A stretch of 18,808 bases of DNA from JASHVB01 sp036489395 (GCA_036489395.1 DASXFW010000349.1:1-18808), one strand, 5' to 3'. Positions 7,902 through 15,705 are shown, numbered from the stretch's first letter. Translations and numbers: made by a program. The notes: generated by a model not told the origin, from the sequence alone.

Positions 7902-9346
7902 GCCGGCACGGCCAGCCGCGTGCGCGGCGCGTCCGCCGCGGCGGTCTCCAGGAAGCACTTGTACAAAAGGTTCCGCGCGACGGTGCGGCGATACGCGGCG
8001 CCGGCGCGCATGTCGGAGAGCGGCGTGAACTCCGCATCCAGCGCATCCATCGCCGTGCGCACCGACGCCTCGGTCCAGCGCTGGCCGAGCAGGGTTTGCT
8101 CGGTGTTGCGCGCGCGAGCCGGAGTCGCCGCCATGCCGCCGAAACCGATACGGATGTCGCGCACCGTGCCGTCCACCACGTGCAGGCGGAATGCGGCGCA
8201 CACGGCGGAAATGTCCTGGTCGAAGCGTTTCGCCACCTTGTAGCAGCGGAATTCCCAGCCGGGCTGCGGCACCGGCACGTCGATGCGTTCGATGAACTCG
8301 CCGGGCGCCAGCGCGGTGCGGCGATAGCCGAGGAAGAAATCCTCCAGCGCCAGGCTGCGTCTTTCGCCGCCGTGCCGCAGCACCAGGGTGGCGTCCAGCG
8401 CGATCAGCACCGGCGTCGCGTCGCCGATCGGCGAGGCGTTGCCGATATTGCCGCCGATCGTCCCGCGATTGCGGATCTGCCGCGAACCCAGGCGGCGCAG
8501 CAGCACGCCGAAATCCGGATACAGCGGCTCCAGCTCCGCCAGCGCGTCTTCATAGGTCGCGGCGGCACCGATGCGCAGCGTGGTGTCGTCGCGCGTGGTC
8601 CGTGCGAGCTCGGGTATGGCATCGACCGCGACGATGGTTTGCAGCGTTCGGTGCTGCTTGGTGACCAGCAGGCCAACATCGGTGCCGCCGGCCAGCAGCA
8701 TCGCGTCGGGGTGCCGCAGCAGCACATCCGCCAGCGCATCGACCGTGCGCGGCGCAAAGTACCGCTGTTCGCCGTGCCGCAGCGCCAGCGGCTCCGCCGT
8801 GTCCAGCGCGCGCAACTGCGCGGCCGTGTCGTGCGCGGCGAAATCGTCGGCCGGGGCCGCGCCGCACGCATCCAGAGCCGCATCGACGATCGGCCGATAG
8901 CCGGTGCAGCGACACAGATTGCCGGCCAGCGCATCGTTCACCGCGACGCGGTCCAGCGGCGCACCGGCGCGGTACAGCGCGAACAGCGACATGACGAAGC
9001 CGGGCGTGCAGAAGCCGCACTGGCTGGCGTGGCGCTCGACCATCGCCTGTTGCACCGGATGCAGCGCGCCATCGGCGCCGCGCAGGTGCTCCACCGTGAG
9101 CAACTGCTTGCCGTCCAGCGCGGGGATGAAAACAATGCAGGCGTTGACGGCGCGGTAGCGCATGGCGTCGCCGTCGGGCTCGCCCAGGACGACAGTGCAG
9201 GCGCCGCAATCGCCCTCGGCGCAGCCTTCCTTGGTGCCGCACAGATATTCGACTGTGCGGAGGTATTCGAGCACGGTCAGCGTCGGGCTGAGATCGCGCA
9301 GTTCGCGCGGGCTGTGACCGAGCAAGCAGCGGACGACGTCACGCAC
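7898..9346 (-). CDS. xdhA: Xanthine dehydrogenase, iron-sulfur/FAD small subunit
   Basis: 482-residue electron-transfer subunit passing electrons from the Mo centre through two [2Fe-2S] clusters to FAD and NAD+. The plant-type cluster motif is GCAEGDCGAC (Cys42, 47, 50, with Cys70 as fourth ligand). The second cluster uses QCGFCTPG (Cys110, 113) and NLCRCTGY (Cys145, 147). The FAD domain shows LLAGGTDVGLLVT and TIGGNIGNASPIGD. The C-terminal domain is the CO-dehydrogenase flavoprotein type. The start is a GTG at 9346, beginning RDVVRCLLGHSPRELRDL as expected for the family; the Shine-Dalgarno is weak. It is the first gene of the minus-strand block, behind a 226-base leader with hairpins and short repeats. 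Confidence 0.94.
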   Translation of the reverse strand: MRDVVRCLLGHSPRELRDLSPTLTVLEYLRTVEYLCGTKEGCAEGDCGACTVVLGEPDGDAMRYRAVNACIVFIPALDGKQLLTVEHLRGADGALHPVQQAMVERHASQCGFCTPGFVMSLFALYRAGAPLDRVAVNDALAGNLCRCTGYRPIVDAALDACGAAPADDFAAHDTAAQLRALDTAEPLALRHGEQRYFAPRTVDALADVLLRHPDAMLLAGGTDVGLLVTKQHRTLQTIVAVDAIPELARTTRDDTTLRIGAAATYEDALAELEPLYPDFGVLLRRLGSRQIRNRGTIGGNIGNASPIGDATPVLIALDATLVLRHGGERRSLALEDFFLGYRRTALAPGEFIERIDVPVPQPGWEFRCYKVAKRFDQDISAVCAAFRLHVVDGTVRDIRIGFGGMAATPARARNTEQTLLGQRWTEASVRTAMDALDAEFTPLSDMRAGAAYRRTVARNLLYKCFLETAAADAPRTRLAVPA

Positions 9347-9383
9347 GACCGCTATTCCGGCCGCGATCGGCGGTAGCGATGTC

Positions 9384-9472
9384 GTTGCCCACCGGCGTGC
9401 GCCAAGAAGCTGCCCCTGTTGCCCACATTGAGGGCAGCCTAGTTACAAACCCGCGGCGAGCGCAACGGGTTT
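9384..9472 (-). promoter_or_regulatory. Structured leader / possible control region upstream of xdhA
   Basis: The 226 bases between the small secreted gene and xdhA hold two direct copies of GTTGCCCAC (9384-9392 and 9418-9426), 34 bases apart. One hairpin has 7-base arms GCTGCCC/GGGCAGC (9409-9415 and 9432-9438) enclosing one of the copies. A second has arms AAACCCG/CGGGTTT (9447-9453 and 9466-9472). The sequence does not match a riboswitch I recognise, and there is no U-run to make either hairpin a textbook terminator. An operator or attenuator for the xdh block is possible but unproven. Confidence 0.3.
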
Positions 9473-9572
9473 CGCGACTTCGTGGCCGTCTTTTTAGGCT
9501 TCCATCGTTGATAGCCCCACCGATAGGCGACGGAAGATCATTCCGTACGCATTTGCCTACTCGATGGCAGGG

Positions 9573-9830
9573 TCAGCGCGTGAAACCCGGCTGCTGGACC
9601 GCGCCCGAAGCGATCGCGCGCTGCGAACCAGCCGCGCCGTCCCACCCATGCACCCGCGCATAGCCATCGGCAGCGGCGAAAGCGGCACCATTCTGTACGG
9701 GCGTACACACCACCCCGGACGCCACCTGGTCGCATCGCTGCACCGGGATCGGCGCCGTCGGCCCCATCGCGGTCTGCGCAAACGCCGCCACAGGCAGCAG
9801 AACCGCTGCCGTCGCAAGGATCAATCGCAT
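9573..9830 (-). CDS. Small secreted protein of unknown function
   Basis: 85-residue protein with a clear Sec signal peptide, MRLILATAAVLLPVAAFA-Q, cleaved at about residue 18. The mature part of about 67 residues has two Cys (QRCDQVASGVVC), which could form a periplasmic disulfide, and is rich in Ala, Gly and Val. GGAG eight bases before the ATG at 9830 supports this start over the longer open frame reaching 10007. It lies between xdhA (same strand, downstream) and the divergent amidohydrolase gene. I recognise no family. The context allows a role in the periplasm or none connected with purines. Confidence 0.65.
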   Translation of the reverse strand: MRLILATAAVLLPVAAFAQTAMGPTAPIPVQRCDQVASGVVCTPVQNGAAFAAADGYARVHGWDGAAGSQRAIASGAVQQPGFTR

Positions 9831-9996
9831 GATAATTCTCCGTCCACCTGTTCGAGCGGAAGATGGGATTGGCCTGCCCGGCCACACCCCTTGTTCCTGC
9901 AACGCTGCCATCACCTTCTCGTGGCACATCGTTTGCGTATCCCAACGCTGCACCGCAGCATCGAACGCGCCGCACCGGCGCCGGGACAGGGGGACC

Positions 9997-10665
9997 ATGA
10001 TCGTCATTTCGGCCGAACCCTATCCGTTCGAGTTCGACCCGGCGCACGCCGCGCTGCTGATCATCGACATGCAGCGCGATTTCCTGGAACCCGGCGGCTT
10101 CGGCGAAATGCTTGGCAACGACGTATCGCAGCTTCGCCGCACCATCGAACCCAACCGCCGCCTGCTTGCCGCCTGGCGCGCTTCCGGCCTGCTGGCGATG
10201 CACACACGCGAGGGCCACCGCCCGGACCTGGCGGACCTGCCGCCGGCGAAAAAAATCCGCGGCCGCAGCGCCACCTGCATCGGCGACGCGGGCCCGATGG
10301 GCCGCATCCTGGTGCGCGGCGAGGCCGGCCACGACATCATTCCGGAACTGTATCCCGCCCCTGGCGAGCCGGTGATCGACAAGCCCGGCAAGGGCGCGTT
10401 TTTCGCCACCGACCTGCACGCGATTCTACAGAATCGCGGCATCACGCAGTTGGTGGTGACCGGCGTCACCACGGAAGTCTGCGTCAACACGACGGTGCGC
10501 GAGGCGAACGATCGCGGCTACGACTGCCTGGTGCCGGAGGACTGCGTCGGCTCGTACTTCCCGGAATTCCAGGAGATGGGGCTGAAGATGATCAAGGCGC
10601 AGGGCGGCATCTTCGGCTGGGTCGGCCGAAGCGCCGACGTGATCGCCGCATTGGACAACAAATGA
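9997..10665 (+). CDS. Isochorismatase-fold cysteine amidohydrolase, biuret/triuret hydrolase-like
   Basis: 222-residue cysteine hydrolase of the isochorismatase-like superfamily. The catalytic triad is visible as Asp24 (LLIIDMQRDF), Lys132 (DKPGKGAFFATDL) and Cys162 (TGVTTEVCVNTTVREANDRGY). From memory, the segments HTREGHRPDLADLP, GDAGPMGRILVRGE, HDIIPELYP and DKPGKG..ATDL closely resemble bacterial biuret amidohydrolase (BiuH) and the related triuret hydrolase group, more than RutB or nicotinamidase. The ATG at 9997 has AGGGGGA just upstream; the longer open frame from 9829 lacks support. It is followed after 22 bases by a permease gene, forming a likely two-gene operon. The exact substrate cannot be fixed by reading; a ureide, biuret or triuret is likely. 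Confidence 0.85.
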   Translation: MIVISAEPYPFEFDPAHAALLIIDMQRDFLEPGGFGEMLGNDVSQLRRTIEPNRRLLAAWRASGLLAMHTREGHRPDLADLPPAKKIRGRSATCIGDAGPMGRILVRGEAGHDIIPELYPAPGEPVIDKPGKGAFFATDLHAILQNRGITQLVVTGVTTEVCVNTTVREANDRGYDCLVPEDCVGSYFPEFQEMGLKMIKAQGGIFGWVGRSADVIAALDNK

Positions 10666-10687
10666 TACGCCAGAAAGGAGCCAGGTC

Positions 10688-12271
10688 ATGAGCGGAACGA
10701 CGCTGAGCAAGCCTAAACTCTGGGTCCCGGGCGACTGGAACGCGTTGTTCGGCTTCGGTACCAACATCCTGGTCAACGTGTTGGTGCTGACCGGACTGCT
10801 GCGTTACGTGCTGAAAATGCCGGATGCGCTGGTGTTCGGCCGCATATTGCCGGCGCTCGGCCTGATGCTGTGCCTGAGCACGTGCTATTACGCGTTCCTG
10901 GCGTATCGGCTGGCGCAGCGCACCGGCCGCACCGATGTCTGCGCGCTGCCGTCCGGCATCAGCGTGCCGCACATGTTCGTCGTCACGTTCGTGGTGATGC
11001 TGCCGATCCTGATCAAGACGCACGATCCGATGGAGGCATGGAGCGCCGGCCTCACCTGGGTGTTCGTGCAAAGTTTCGTGCTGATGGCGGGCGGCTTCAT
11101 CGGCCCCTACGTGCGCAAGATCACGCCGCGCGCGGCGTTGCTCGGATCGCTGGCGGGTATCTCGATCACCTTCATCTCGATGAGTCCGGCGGCGCAGGTG
11201 TTCACCACGCCGGTGATTGGCGTGGTGTGCTTCGCGGTGATCCTGGCAAGCTGGTTCGGCGGCGTGAAGTATTTCGGCGGCGTGCCGGGCGGCCTGGTGG
11301 CGATCGCGGTCGGCACGATCATCGCCTGGGTGTCGAACATCTTCGGCCTTGGCTACGGCGGCCTGACGGTAGCCAAGATGCTGGGGTCGGTGTCGAATTT
11401 CGGCTTCTCGTTTCCGATCCCGGCGTTGGACCACGTGTTCAACGGCTTCAAGTATTTCTGGATCATCCTGGTCACCGCGGTCCCGTTCGGCATCTATGAC
11501 CTGATCGAGGCGCTGGACAACGTCGAAAGCGCCGCCGCCGCCGGCGATTCATTTCCCACCACGCGCGTGCTGACCGCCGACGGCGTGATCAGCCTGATCG
11601 GCTGCTGCCTCGGCAATCCGTTCATCAACGCGGTGTATATCGGCCATCCCGGCTGGAAGGCGATGGGCGGGCGCATCGGCTATTCCATGGTGACCGGCAT
11701 CATCGTGCTGGTGCTGACCTGGTTCGGCATCATCTCCGTGCTGATGGCGGTGATACCGGTCGTCGCGATCCTGCCCATCCTGCTGTATATCGGCATGCTG
11801 ATCGGTTCGCAGGCGTTCCAGGAATCGCCGCACCGCCATGCGCCGGCGATCGTGCTGGCACTGCTGCCGCAGATCGCGGCGTGGGGGAAGACGCAGATCG
11901 ACAACGCGCTCGGCGCCGCGGGCACCAGCGCACATGCGATCGGGTTCGCCAAGCTGGCGGGCGTGGGCGTGCTTTACCAGGGGCTGGAGACGATGGGCGG
12001 CGGCGCGACGCTCGCCGGCATCATCCTGGGCGCGATCACCGTGTTCATCATCGACCGGGAGTTCGACAAGGCCGCGGCGTTCGCTCTGTCCGGCGCGATC
12101 CTGACGTTCTTCGGCTTCATCCACGGCGAGGCGATCGGGATCGGCAGTTCGCTACCGGTCGCGGTCTCTTACCTCGGGGTTGGGGTCATTCTTTACGTGC
12201 TGTCGAAATACGCCGAGTTCCATCCGCATCCGGCGGAGCTGCACGGGGTGCAGGCGCAGGAAGCGGACTGA
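10688..12271 (+). CDS. AzgA/NCS2-like nucleobase permease, divergent
   Basis: 527-residue integral membrane protein with about 12-14 hydrophobic segments. The overall pattern resembles AzgA/NCS2 purine permeases: an early LPSGISVPHMFVV segment, a central acidic helix (YDLIEALDNVESAAAAGD) where AzgA members carry DLFDTIGT, and then LTADGVISLIGCCLGNPFINAVYIGHPG where AzgA has a gallery of small residues and Thr-Tyr-Ile-Glu. The match is remote, so substrate specificity is open: purine base, urate, or the substrate of the partner hydrolase. AAGGAGCC lies upstream of the ATG at 10688. The gene follows the amidohydrolase by 22 bases, and both end facing puuD-uraD-hiuH with a palindromic repeat between. 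Confidence 0.75.
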   Translation: MSGTTLSKPKLWVPGDWNALFGFGTNILVNVLVLTGLLRYVLKMPDALVFGRILPALGLMLCLSTCYYAFLAYRLAQRTGRTDVCALPSGISVPHMFVVTFVVMLPILIKTHDPMEAWSAGLTWVFVQSFVLMAGGFIGPYVRKITPRAALLGSLAGISITFISMSPAAQVFTTPVIGVVCFAVILASWFGGVKYFGGVPGGLVAIAVGTIIAWVSNIFGLGYGGLTVAKMLGSVSNFGFSFPIPALDHVFNGFKYFWIILVTAVPFGIYDLIEALDNVESAAAAGDSFPTTRVLTADGVISLIGCCLGNPFINAVYIGHPGWKAMGGRIGYSMVTGIIVLVLTWFGIISVLMAVIPVVAILPILLYIGMLIGSQAFQESPHRHAPAIVLALLPQIAAWGKTQIDNALGAAGTSAHAIGFAKLAGVGVLYQGLETMGGGATLAGIILGAITVFIIDREFDKAAAFALSGAILTFFGFIHGEAIGIGSSLPVAVSYLGVGVILYVLSKYAEFHPHPAELHGVQAQEAD

Positions 12272-12328
12272 CGAGGGCTGACGAGGGCTGGTGGCTGAGC
12301 TTGACTCGGCCACCGTTCTTCTGTCTTG

Positions 12329-12446
12329 GCCCATCTGTCATTGCGAGAAGCGCAGCGACGAAGCCACCTCGTGCGTGATGAGCCCAGGAACGCTCGTCAC
12401 GCACGGGATTGCTTCGTCGCTTCGCTTCTCGCAATGACAGGTGGGC
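12329..12446. repeat. Palindromic repeat, family 2, between convergent genes (probable bidirectional terminator)
   Basis: Arms 12329-12383 and 12392-12446 are reverse complements over 55 bases with about six mismatches and an 8-base loop. They contain ctgtcattgcgagaagcg and its complement. The ends match those of the element in xdhC. It fills the space between the permease stop (12271) and the hiuH stop codon TAG (12448-12446), with its last base inside that stop. The position between convergent operons suits a two-way transcript end, although no poly-U tract is evident. Confidence 0.85.
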
Positions 12447-12808
12447 TAACTTCCGCGGTACGTCGAATACCCAAACGGAGCGAGCAGCAGCGGAACGTGG
12501 TAATGCGCTGTGGGGTCCGTGATACGGAAGCGGATCGGCACTTCGTCGTAGAACCCGAGCTCCGCGTCGCCTCGCGCGATCCGCCACGCGCGGACGTCGA
12601 ACACGATTTCATAACTTCCGGGCCGCAGTGCCTCGCCCGACAGCAGCGGCCCATCGCAGCGTCCGTCCACGTTGGTGGTCTGTGCCGTCAGCAGTTCGCG
12701 TGTGGCGCCATCGCAGCGGTAGAGTGACAGCGCCAGCCCGACAGCAGGCCGCCCGGCCGCGGTATCCAGCACGTGCACCGTCAGGCGGCCGGACGGTTCA
12801 TCCGGCAT
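12446..12808 (-). CDS. hiuH: 5-hydroxyisourate hydrolase (transthyretin-like)
   Basis: 120-residue enzyme of the transthyretin-related family that opens 5-hydroxyisourate, the PuuD product, to OHCU. The N-terminal signature HVLDTAAGRPA holds the active-site His, an Arg lies in NVDGRCDGPL, and the protein ends in the diagnostic YRGS tetrapeptide. Two starts are possible: GTG at 12814 and ATG at 12808. The ATG is chosen because GGAA lies at a better distance before it. The gene overlaps the end of uraD by 11 bases (or 17 from the GTG), so translation is probably coupled. It is the last gene of the puuD-uraD-hiuH operon. Confidence 0.95.
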   Translation of the reverse strand: MPDEPSGRLTVHVLDTAAGRPAVGLALSLYRCDGATRELLTAQTTNVDGRCDGPLLSGEALRPGSYEIVFDVRAWRIARGDAELGFYDEVPIRFRITDPTAHYHVPLLLAPFGYSTYRGS

Positions 12809-13361
12809 CGACACATTCCGCGACCAGGTCGTTCAGCCGGAATCGCGCGATCTTCGCCACTTCCGCCAACGCCGTCGCATGTTCCCGGTCCGGCGCGTTG
12901 TGCACGCGCGATTGCAACGCGGTGAGGATCGCCAGGCGATCGCGTTGGCCGCGCACTGCGATAATGAACGGGAAGCCGAAGCGTGCGCGATACGCGTGAT
13001 TGAGCGCGTCGAGCACGGCCCCTTCGTCGGCGTTCAGCCGATCCAGCCCGGCGCCCGCTTGTTCGGCGGCCGACGCCGCGGTCAGCGCCGCGGGGGGCGA
13101 TGCCGCCAGCATCGGGTGTTGCTGCAGCAGCCGAAGTTGCCTGTCCGCGCTGGCGTTGGCCACAACGCGCAGCATCGCCGCGTGCAGCTCGGCGATCGAG
13201 CCGAACGGGCGGTCGGCGAATGCGGCGCGGGCGATCCAGGGCGAGTGTTCGAAAACGCTTCCCAGCAGGGCGGCGAATGCCTCGGCATCCAGGGCATTCA
13301 ACGTCGCGATGCTGCAGGGCGCCGGCACGGTCAGTTGACCTTCGAGCCGTCGGTGATCCAT
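12798..13361 (-). CDS. uraD: OHCU decarboxylase
   Basis: 187-residue 2-oxo-4-hydroxy-4-carboxy-5-ureidoimidazoline decarboxylase, giving (S)-allantoin. Family motifs are FEHSPWIA (His39, the expected catalytic His), LLQQHPMLA (His82), EQAGAGLDRL and YRARFGFPFIIAVRG near the C-terminus. The ATG at 13361 would overlap puuD by 31 bases. A GTG at 13328 just after the puuD stop is an alternative start that would remove 11 residues (MDHRRLEGQLT) lying before the conserved part. It overlaps hiuH at its 3' end. The tight overlaps on both sides suggest production in step with PuuD and HiuH. Confidence 0.93.
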   Translation of the reverse strand: MDHRRLEGQLTVPAPCSIATLNALDAEAFAALLGSVFEHSPWIARAAFADRPFGSIAELHAAMLRVVANASADRQLRLLQQHPMLAASPPAALTAASAAEQAGAGLDRLNADEGAVLDALNHAYRARFGFPFIIAVRGQRDRLAILTALQSRVHNAPDREHATALAEVAKIARFRLNDLVAECVDAG

Positions 13362-14569
13362 GCGCCCAACGCGTCGCGTTCGGCTTCGGTGATGCGCGTG
13401 ATGTTATTCAGCGGCATGGTGTGGGTCTTCACCGCCTGCGCGTAGATCTGCTGCGACAGCGTGGCGATCTCGGTCGGCGTGTCGAACATCACGCCTTTCG
13501 GCGCCTGGGAGAATCCGGGATAGGAGGGATGCGCCGAATGGCAGACGTGGCAGCGCGTCTGCACGATGTGCTGCACCTCCTGGAACGTCGCCGGCAGCAT
13601 GGCGCCGTTGGCCACCGGGGTGGACGCGGCCTGGCCAAACAGCGTGAGCAGGATGGCGCCGAAGATCGGCACCGCGGCGGCGGGCCACAGCCAGGGGGCG
13701 GGCGCCGCGCCGGTGTGCATCGTGTTGAACCAGTGCCGCACCAGGAAGCTGGCGACAAAGATGCAGGCCAGCACCAGCCAGTTCCACCGCGTCTCGTAGG
13801 TGAACGAGTAGTGGTTGGACAGCATGGTGAACACGACCGGCAAGGTCAGATAGTTGTTATGGATGGAGCGTTGCTTCGCTTCGTAGCCCCAGATGGCGTT
13901 GGGCTCGCGTCCGGCGAGCAATGCGTCGATCGTCTTTCTCTGGTTGGGAATGATGATGAATACGACGTTGGCGACCATGATGGAGCCGACCAGCGCGCCC
14001 ACCTGGATGAACGCGCCGCGTCCGCTGAACACATGCGTGTAGCCGTAAGCGAACACCATCAGCAGCACGAAACCGCTGAGTGCCAGGCGCACGGTTTCGC
14101 GGCCGAACCACGATCGGCACAGCGCGTCGTACGCCAGCCAGCCGGCGACCAGCGAGAATGCGGCCAGCGGCACCGCGTCGTACGGGGTGATGTTGGCGAC
14201 GGAGGTGTCGATCAGATACAGGTCCGGGTGCAGGTAGTACACCAGCACCAGCAGGATGAAGCCGAAGATCCAGGTGGAATAGGCTTCCCATTTGAACCAG
14301 GTCAGGTGCGGCGGCAGGAATTCCGGCGCGACGGTGAATTTCTGAATCTGGTAGAAGCCGCCGCCGTGTACCTGCCAGGCTTCGCCGCTGACCCGCGCGT
14401 CCAGCCGCTTGTCGGGTTTCAGGCTGGCGTCCAGCGCGATGAAGTAGAACGAGGAGCCGATCCAGGCGATGCCGGCCACGACATGGGTCCAGCGCACGAC
14501 CAGGCCGACCCAGTCCAGCACCATGCTCCAGTCGATCAGCGAGTACGGCCACATGGCGTTTAACGGCAT
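13331..14569 (-). CDS. puuD: Membrane-bound urate oxidase (urate hydroxylase) PuuD with cytochrome c domain
   Basis: 412-residue inner-membrane enzyme oxidising urate to 5-hydroxyisourate, with electrons passing to the respiratory chain through a C-terminal cytochrome c domain instead of O2 giving H2O2 as in soluble uricase. About eight to nine membrane segments precede the haem motif CHVCH (340-344), and a Met in HTMPLNN (about 385) is a likely sixth ligand. Family landmarks include WTHVVAGIAWIGSSFYFIALD and YSTWIFGFILLVLVYY. The ATG at 14569 is used here; an ATG five codons later (14554) is equally plausible, since neither has a strong Shine-Dalgarno. It leads the puuD-uraD-hiuH operon. Upstream lies a 269-base gap with a palindromic repeat. 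Confidence 0.95.
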   Translation of the reverse strand: MPLNAMWPYSLIDWSMVLDWVGLVVRWTHVVAGIAWIGSSFYFIALDASLKPDKRLDARVSGEAWQVHGGGFYQIQKFTVAPEFLPPHLTWFKWEAYSTWIFGFILLVLVYYLHPDLYLIDTSVANITPYDAVPLAAFSLVAGWLAYDALCRSWFGRETVRLALSGFVLLMVFAYGYTHVFSGRGAFIQVGALVGSIMVANVVFIIIPNQRKTIDALLAGREPNAIWGYEAKQRSIHNNYLTLPVVFTMLSNHYSFTYETRWNWLVLACIFVASFLVRHWFNTMHTGAAPAPWLWPAAAVPIFGAILLTLFGQAASTPVANGAMLPATFQEVQHIVQTRCHVCHSAHPSYPGFSQAPKGVMFDTPTEIATLSQQIYAQAVKTHTMPLNNITRITEAERDALGAWITDGSKVN

Positions 14570-14603
14570 CTATCGGACAGGGTGACGCACGCGTAGGCGC
14601 CCC

Positions 14604-14694
14604 CCCCGTCATGCCGACGGAGGTCGGCATCCACGCCGTTGCGTCGCCGTGTGCTGTAAGGTCGTGGATGCCGACCTTCGTCGGCATGACGGGG
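14604..14694. repeat. Palindromic repeat, family 5, upstream of puuD
   Basis: Arms 14604-14635 and 14663-14694 are reverse complements over 32 bases with one mismatch (cccc gtcatgccgacg.aggtcgg). This is the type that yields MPTKVGIHD-like peptides when read as protein. It sits 35 bases upstream of the puuD start, where the promoter or 5' leader would be expected, so it could be transcribed in the puuD leader. Confidence 0.85.
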
Positions 14695-14770
14695 AGGACA
14701 CAGCCCGAGAGTCAATCTTTCCGCCTCCTGCTACACTTGCGTTGTTGCTTTGCTGGCAAAGACGTTGAAG

Positions 14771-14809
14771 CCACGCCTTGCCCCAGGATATGCGCGGAGC
14801 AAGGCGTGG
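14771..14809 (-). terminator. Hairpin downstream of the porin gene, possible terminator
   Basis: Perfect 10-base inverted repeat ccacgccttg (14771-14780) and caaggcgtgg (14800-14809), about 30 bases beyond the porin stop codon at 14839. No clear U-run follows on the minus strand, so an intrinsic terminator is only likely, not certain. Confidence 0.45.
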
Positions 14810-14838
14810 TCCATTGAATTGCGGAGTACGCGGCAGGA

Positions 14839-15705
14839 TCAGAAGTGATATTCGATGCCGATCTCGGGTGCCACTTCCTCGGAACCGGACAGCTTGTCGC
14901 TGTTGCCGAACTTATGTTCCCAGAGCTCGACGGCAAGGAACAAATCCGGCTTGTTGGGCTTCCAGTGCATCACCGTGCCAAGATCCAGGGTGAGGCGCGG
15001 CATGGCCAGGATTTCGGTATAGGTCTGGTCGCCGAAGCCGTCCTTGCCCTTCGGTCCGACGATGTTCATGAAGCCCTGGAAGGTCAGCGGCCACGCGGTC
15101 AGTGCCTTCAGGCTATAGAGCCACACGAACTCGGCTTCCGGTGCGGGGCTGAAGCTGACGGCGCCGCCGGTGCCGCAGGATCCCGGACAGCTTGAGAACC
15201 CGTTGTGGTTCCACTCCTTCGAGAAGTGGACACCGATGTTGAGGAAGCCGGCGCCGAGGTCGAAGTGGAAGTTGGGGCCGACGACCAGCAGGCGTTTTTC
15301 TGGGGCGAAGGCGGTGTTCTCGGTCTCCGCGTCGCCGCCGATTTCGAAGTTGATGGCGGAGATCGGTCCGATCTTGGTGTTGAGGCCGAAGATCTTGTCC
15401 GGGCTGAACTGGCCGCGGTACACGGCGTAGAATTCGGTCGAGCCGCCGGCCGACGCCAGCGCGGGTTCGTTTGGATTGGAGAACAGGGCATCGACGTTGA
15501 AGAAGTTGGTGCCATCGGCCCAGGCATCGAAATGCCCGAAATTGAGGATGACCTTGTTGACGTCGCGGGAGCCGGTTTCGCCGCCCGGGTTGGCGACGGT
15601 CAGGCCATCGCGGACGCCCATCCAGGTATCACTGAAGCCTTGTGCCCGTGCCTGGTTCGTTATGATGGCGAGGGCAGCGGCGAACAAAAAGTATCTCAGC
15701 CTCAT
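14839..15705 (-). CDS. Tsx-like outer-membrane channel protein
   Basis: 288-residue predicted outer-membrane beta-barrel. It begins with a Sec signal, MRLRYFLFAAALAIITNQARA-Q, and ends with a Phe (GIEYHF), typical of BAM-targeted barrels. Alternating hydrophobic strands run throughout. The segment VILNFGHFDAWADGTNFFNVD and a following TEFYAVYRGQFS resemble the Tsx nucleoside-channel family and its relatives. The ATG at 15705 has AAAGGA eight bases upstream; the nine extra codons of the longer open frame are not needed. It is divergent from a BMP/permease pair, so it may admit nucleosides or bases across the outer membrane for that transporter. The family call is moderate; ligand specificity is inferred. 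Confidence 0.7.
   Translation of the reverse strand: MRLRYFLFAAALAIITNQARAQGFSDTWMGVRDGLTVANPGGETGSRDVNKVILNFGHFDAWADGTNFFNVDALFSNPNEPALASAGGSTEFYAVYRGQFSPDKIFGLNTKIGPISAINFEIGGDAETENTAFAPEKRLLVVGPNFHFDLGAGFLNIGVHFSKEWNHNGFSSCPGSCGTGGAVSFSPAPEAEFVWLYSLKALTAWPLTFQGFMNIVGPKGKDGFGDQTYTEILAMPRLTLDLGTVMHWKPNKPDLFLAVELWEHKFGNSDKLSGSEEVAPEIGIEYHF

Noticed and set aside
9447..9472. Intrinsic terminator for the small secreted gene
   Set aside because: The hairpin has no following U-run on the minus strand, so it is listed only as part of the leader structure.
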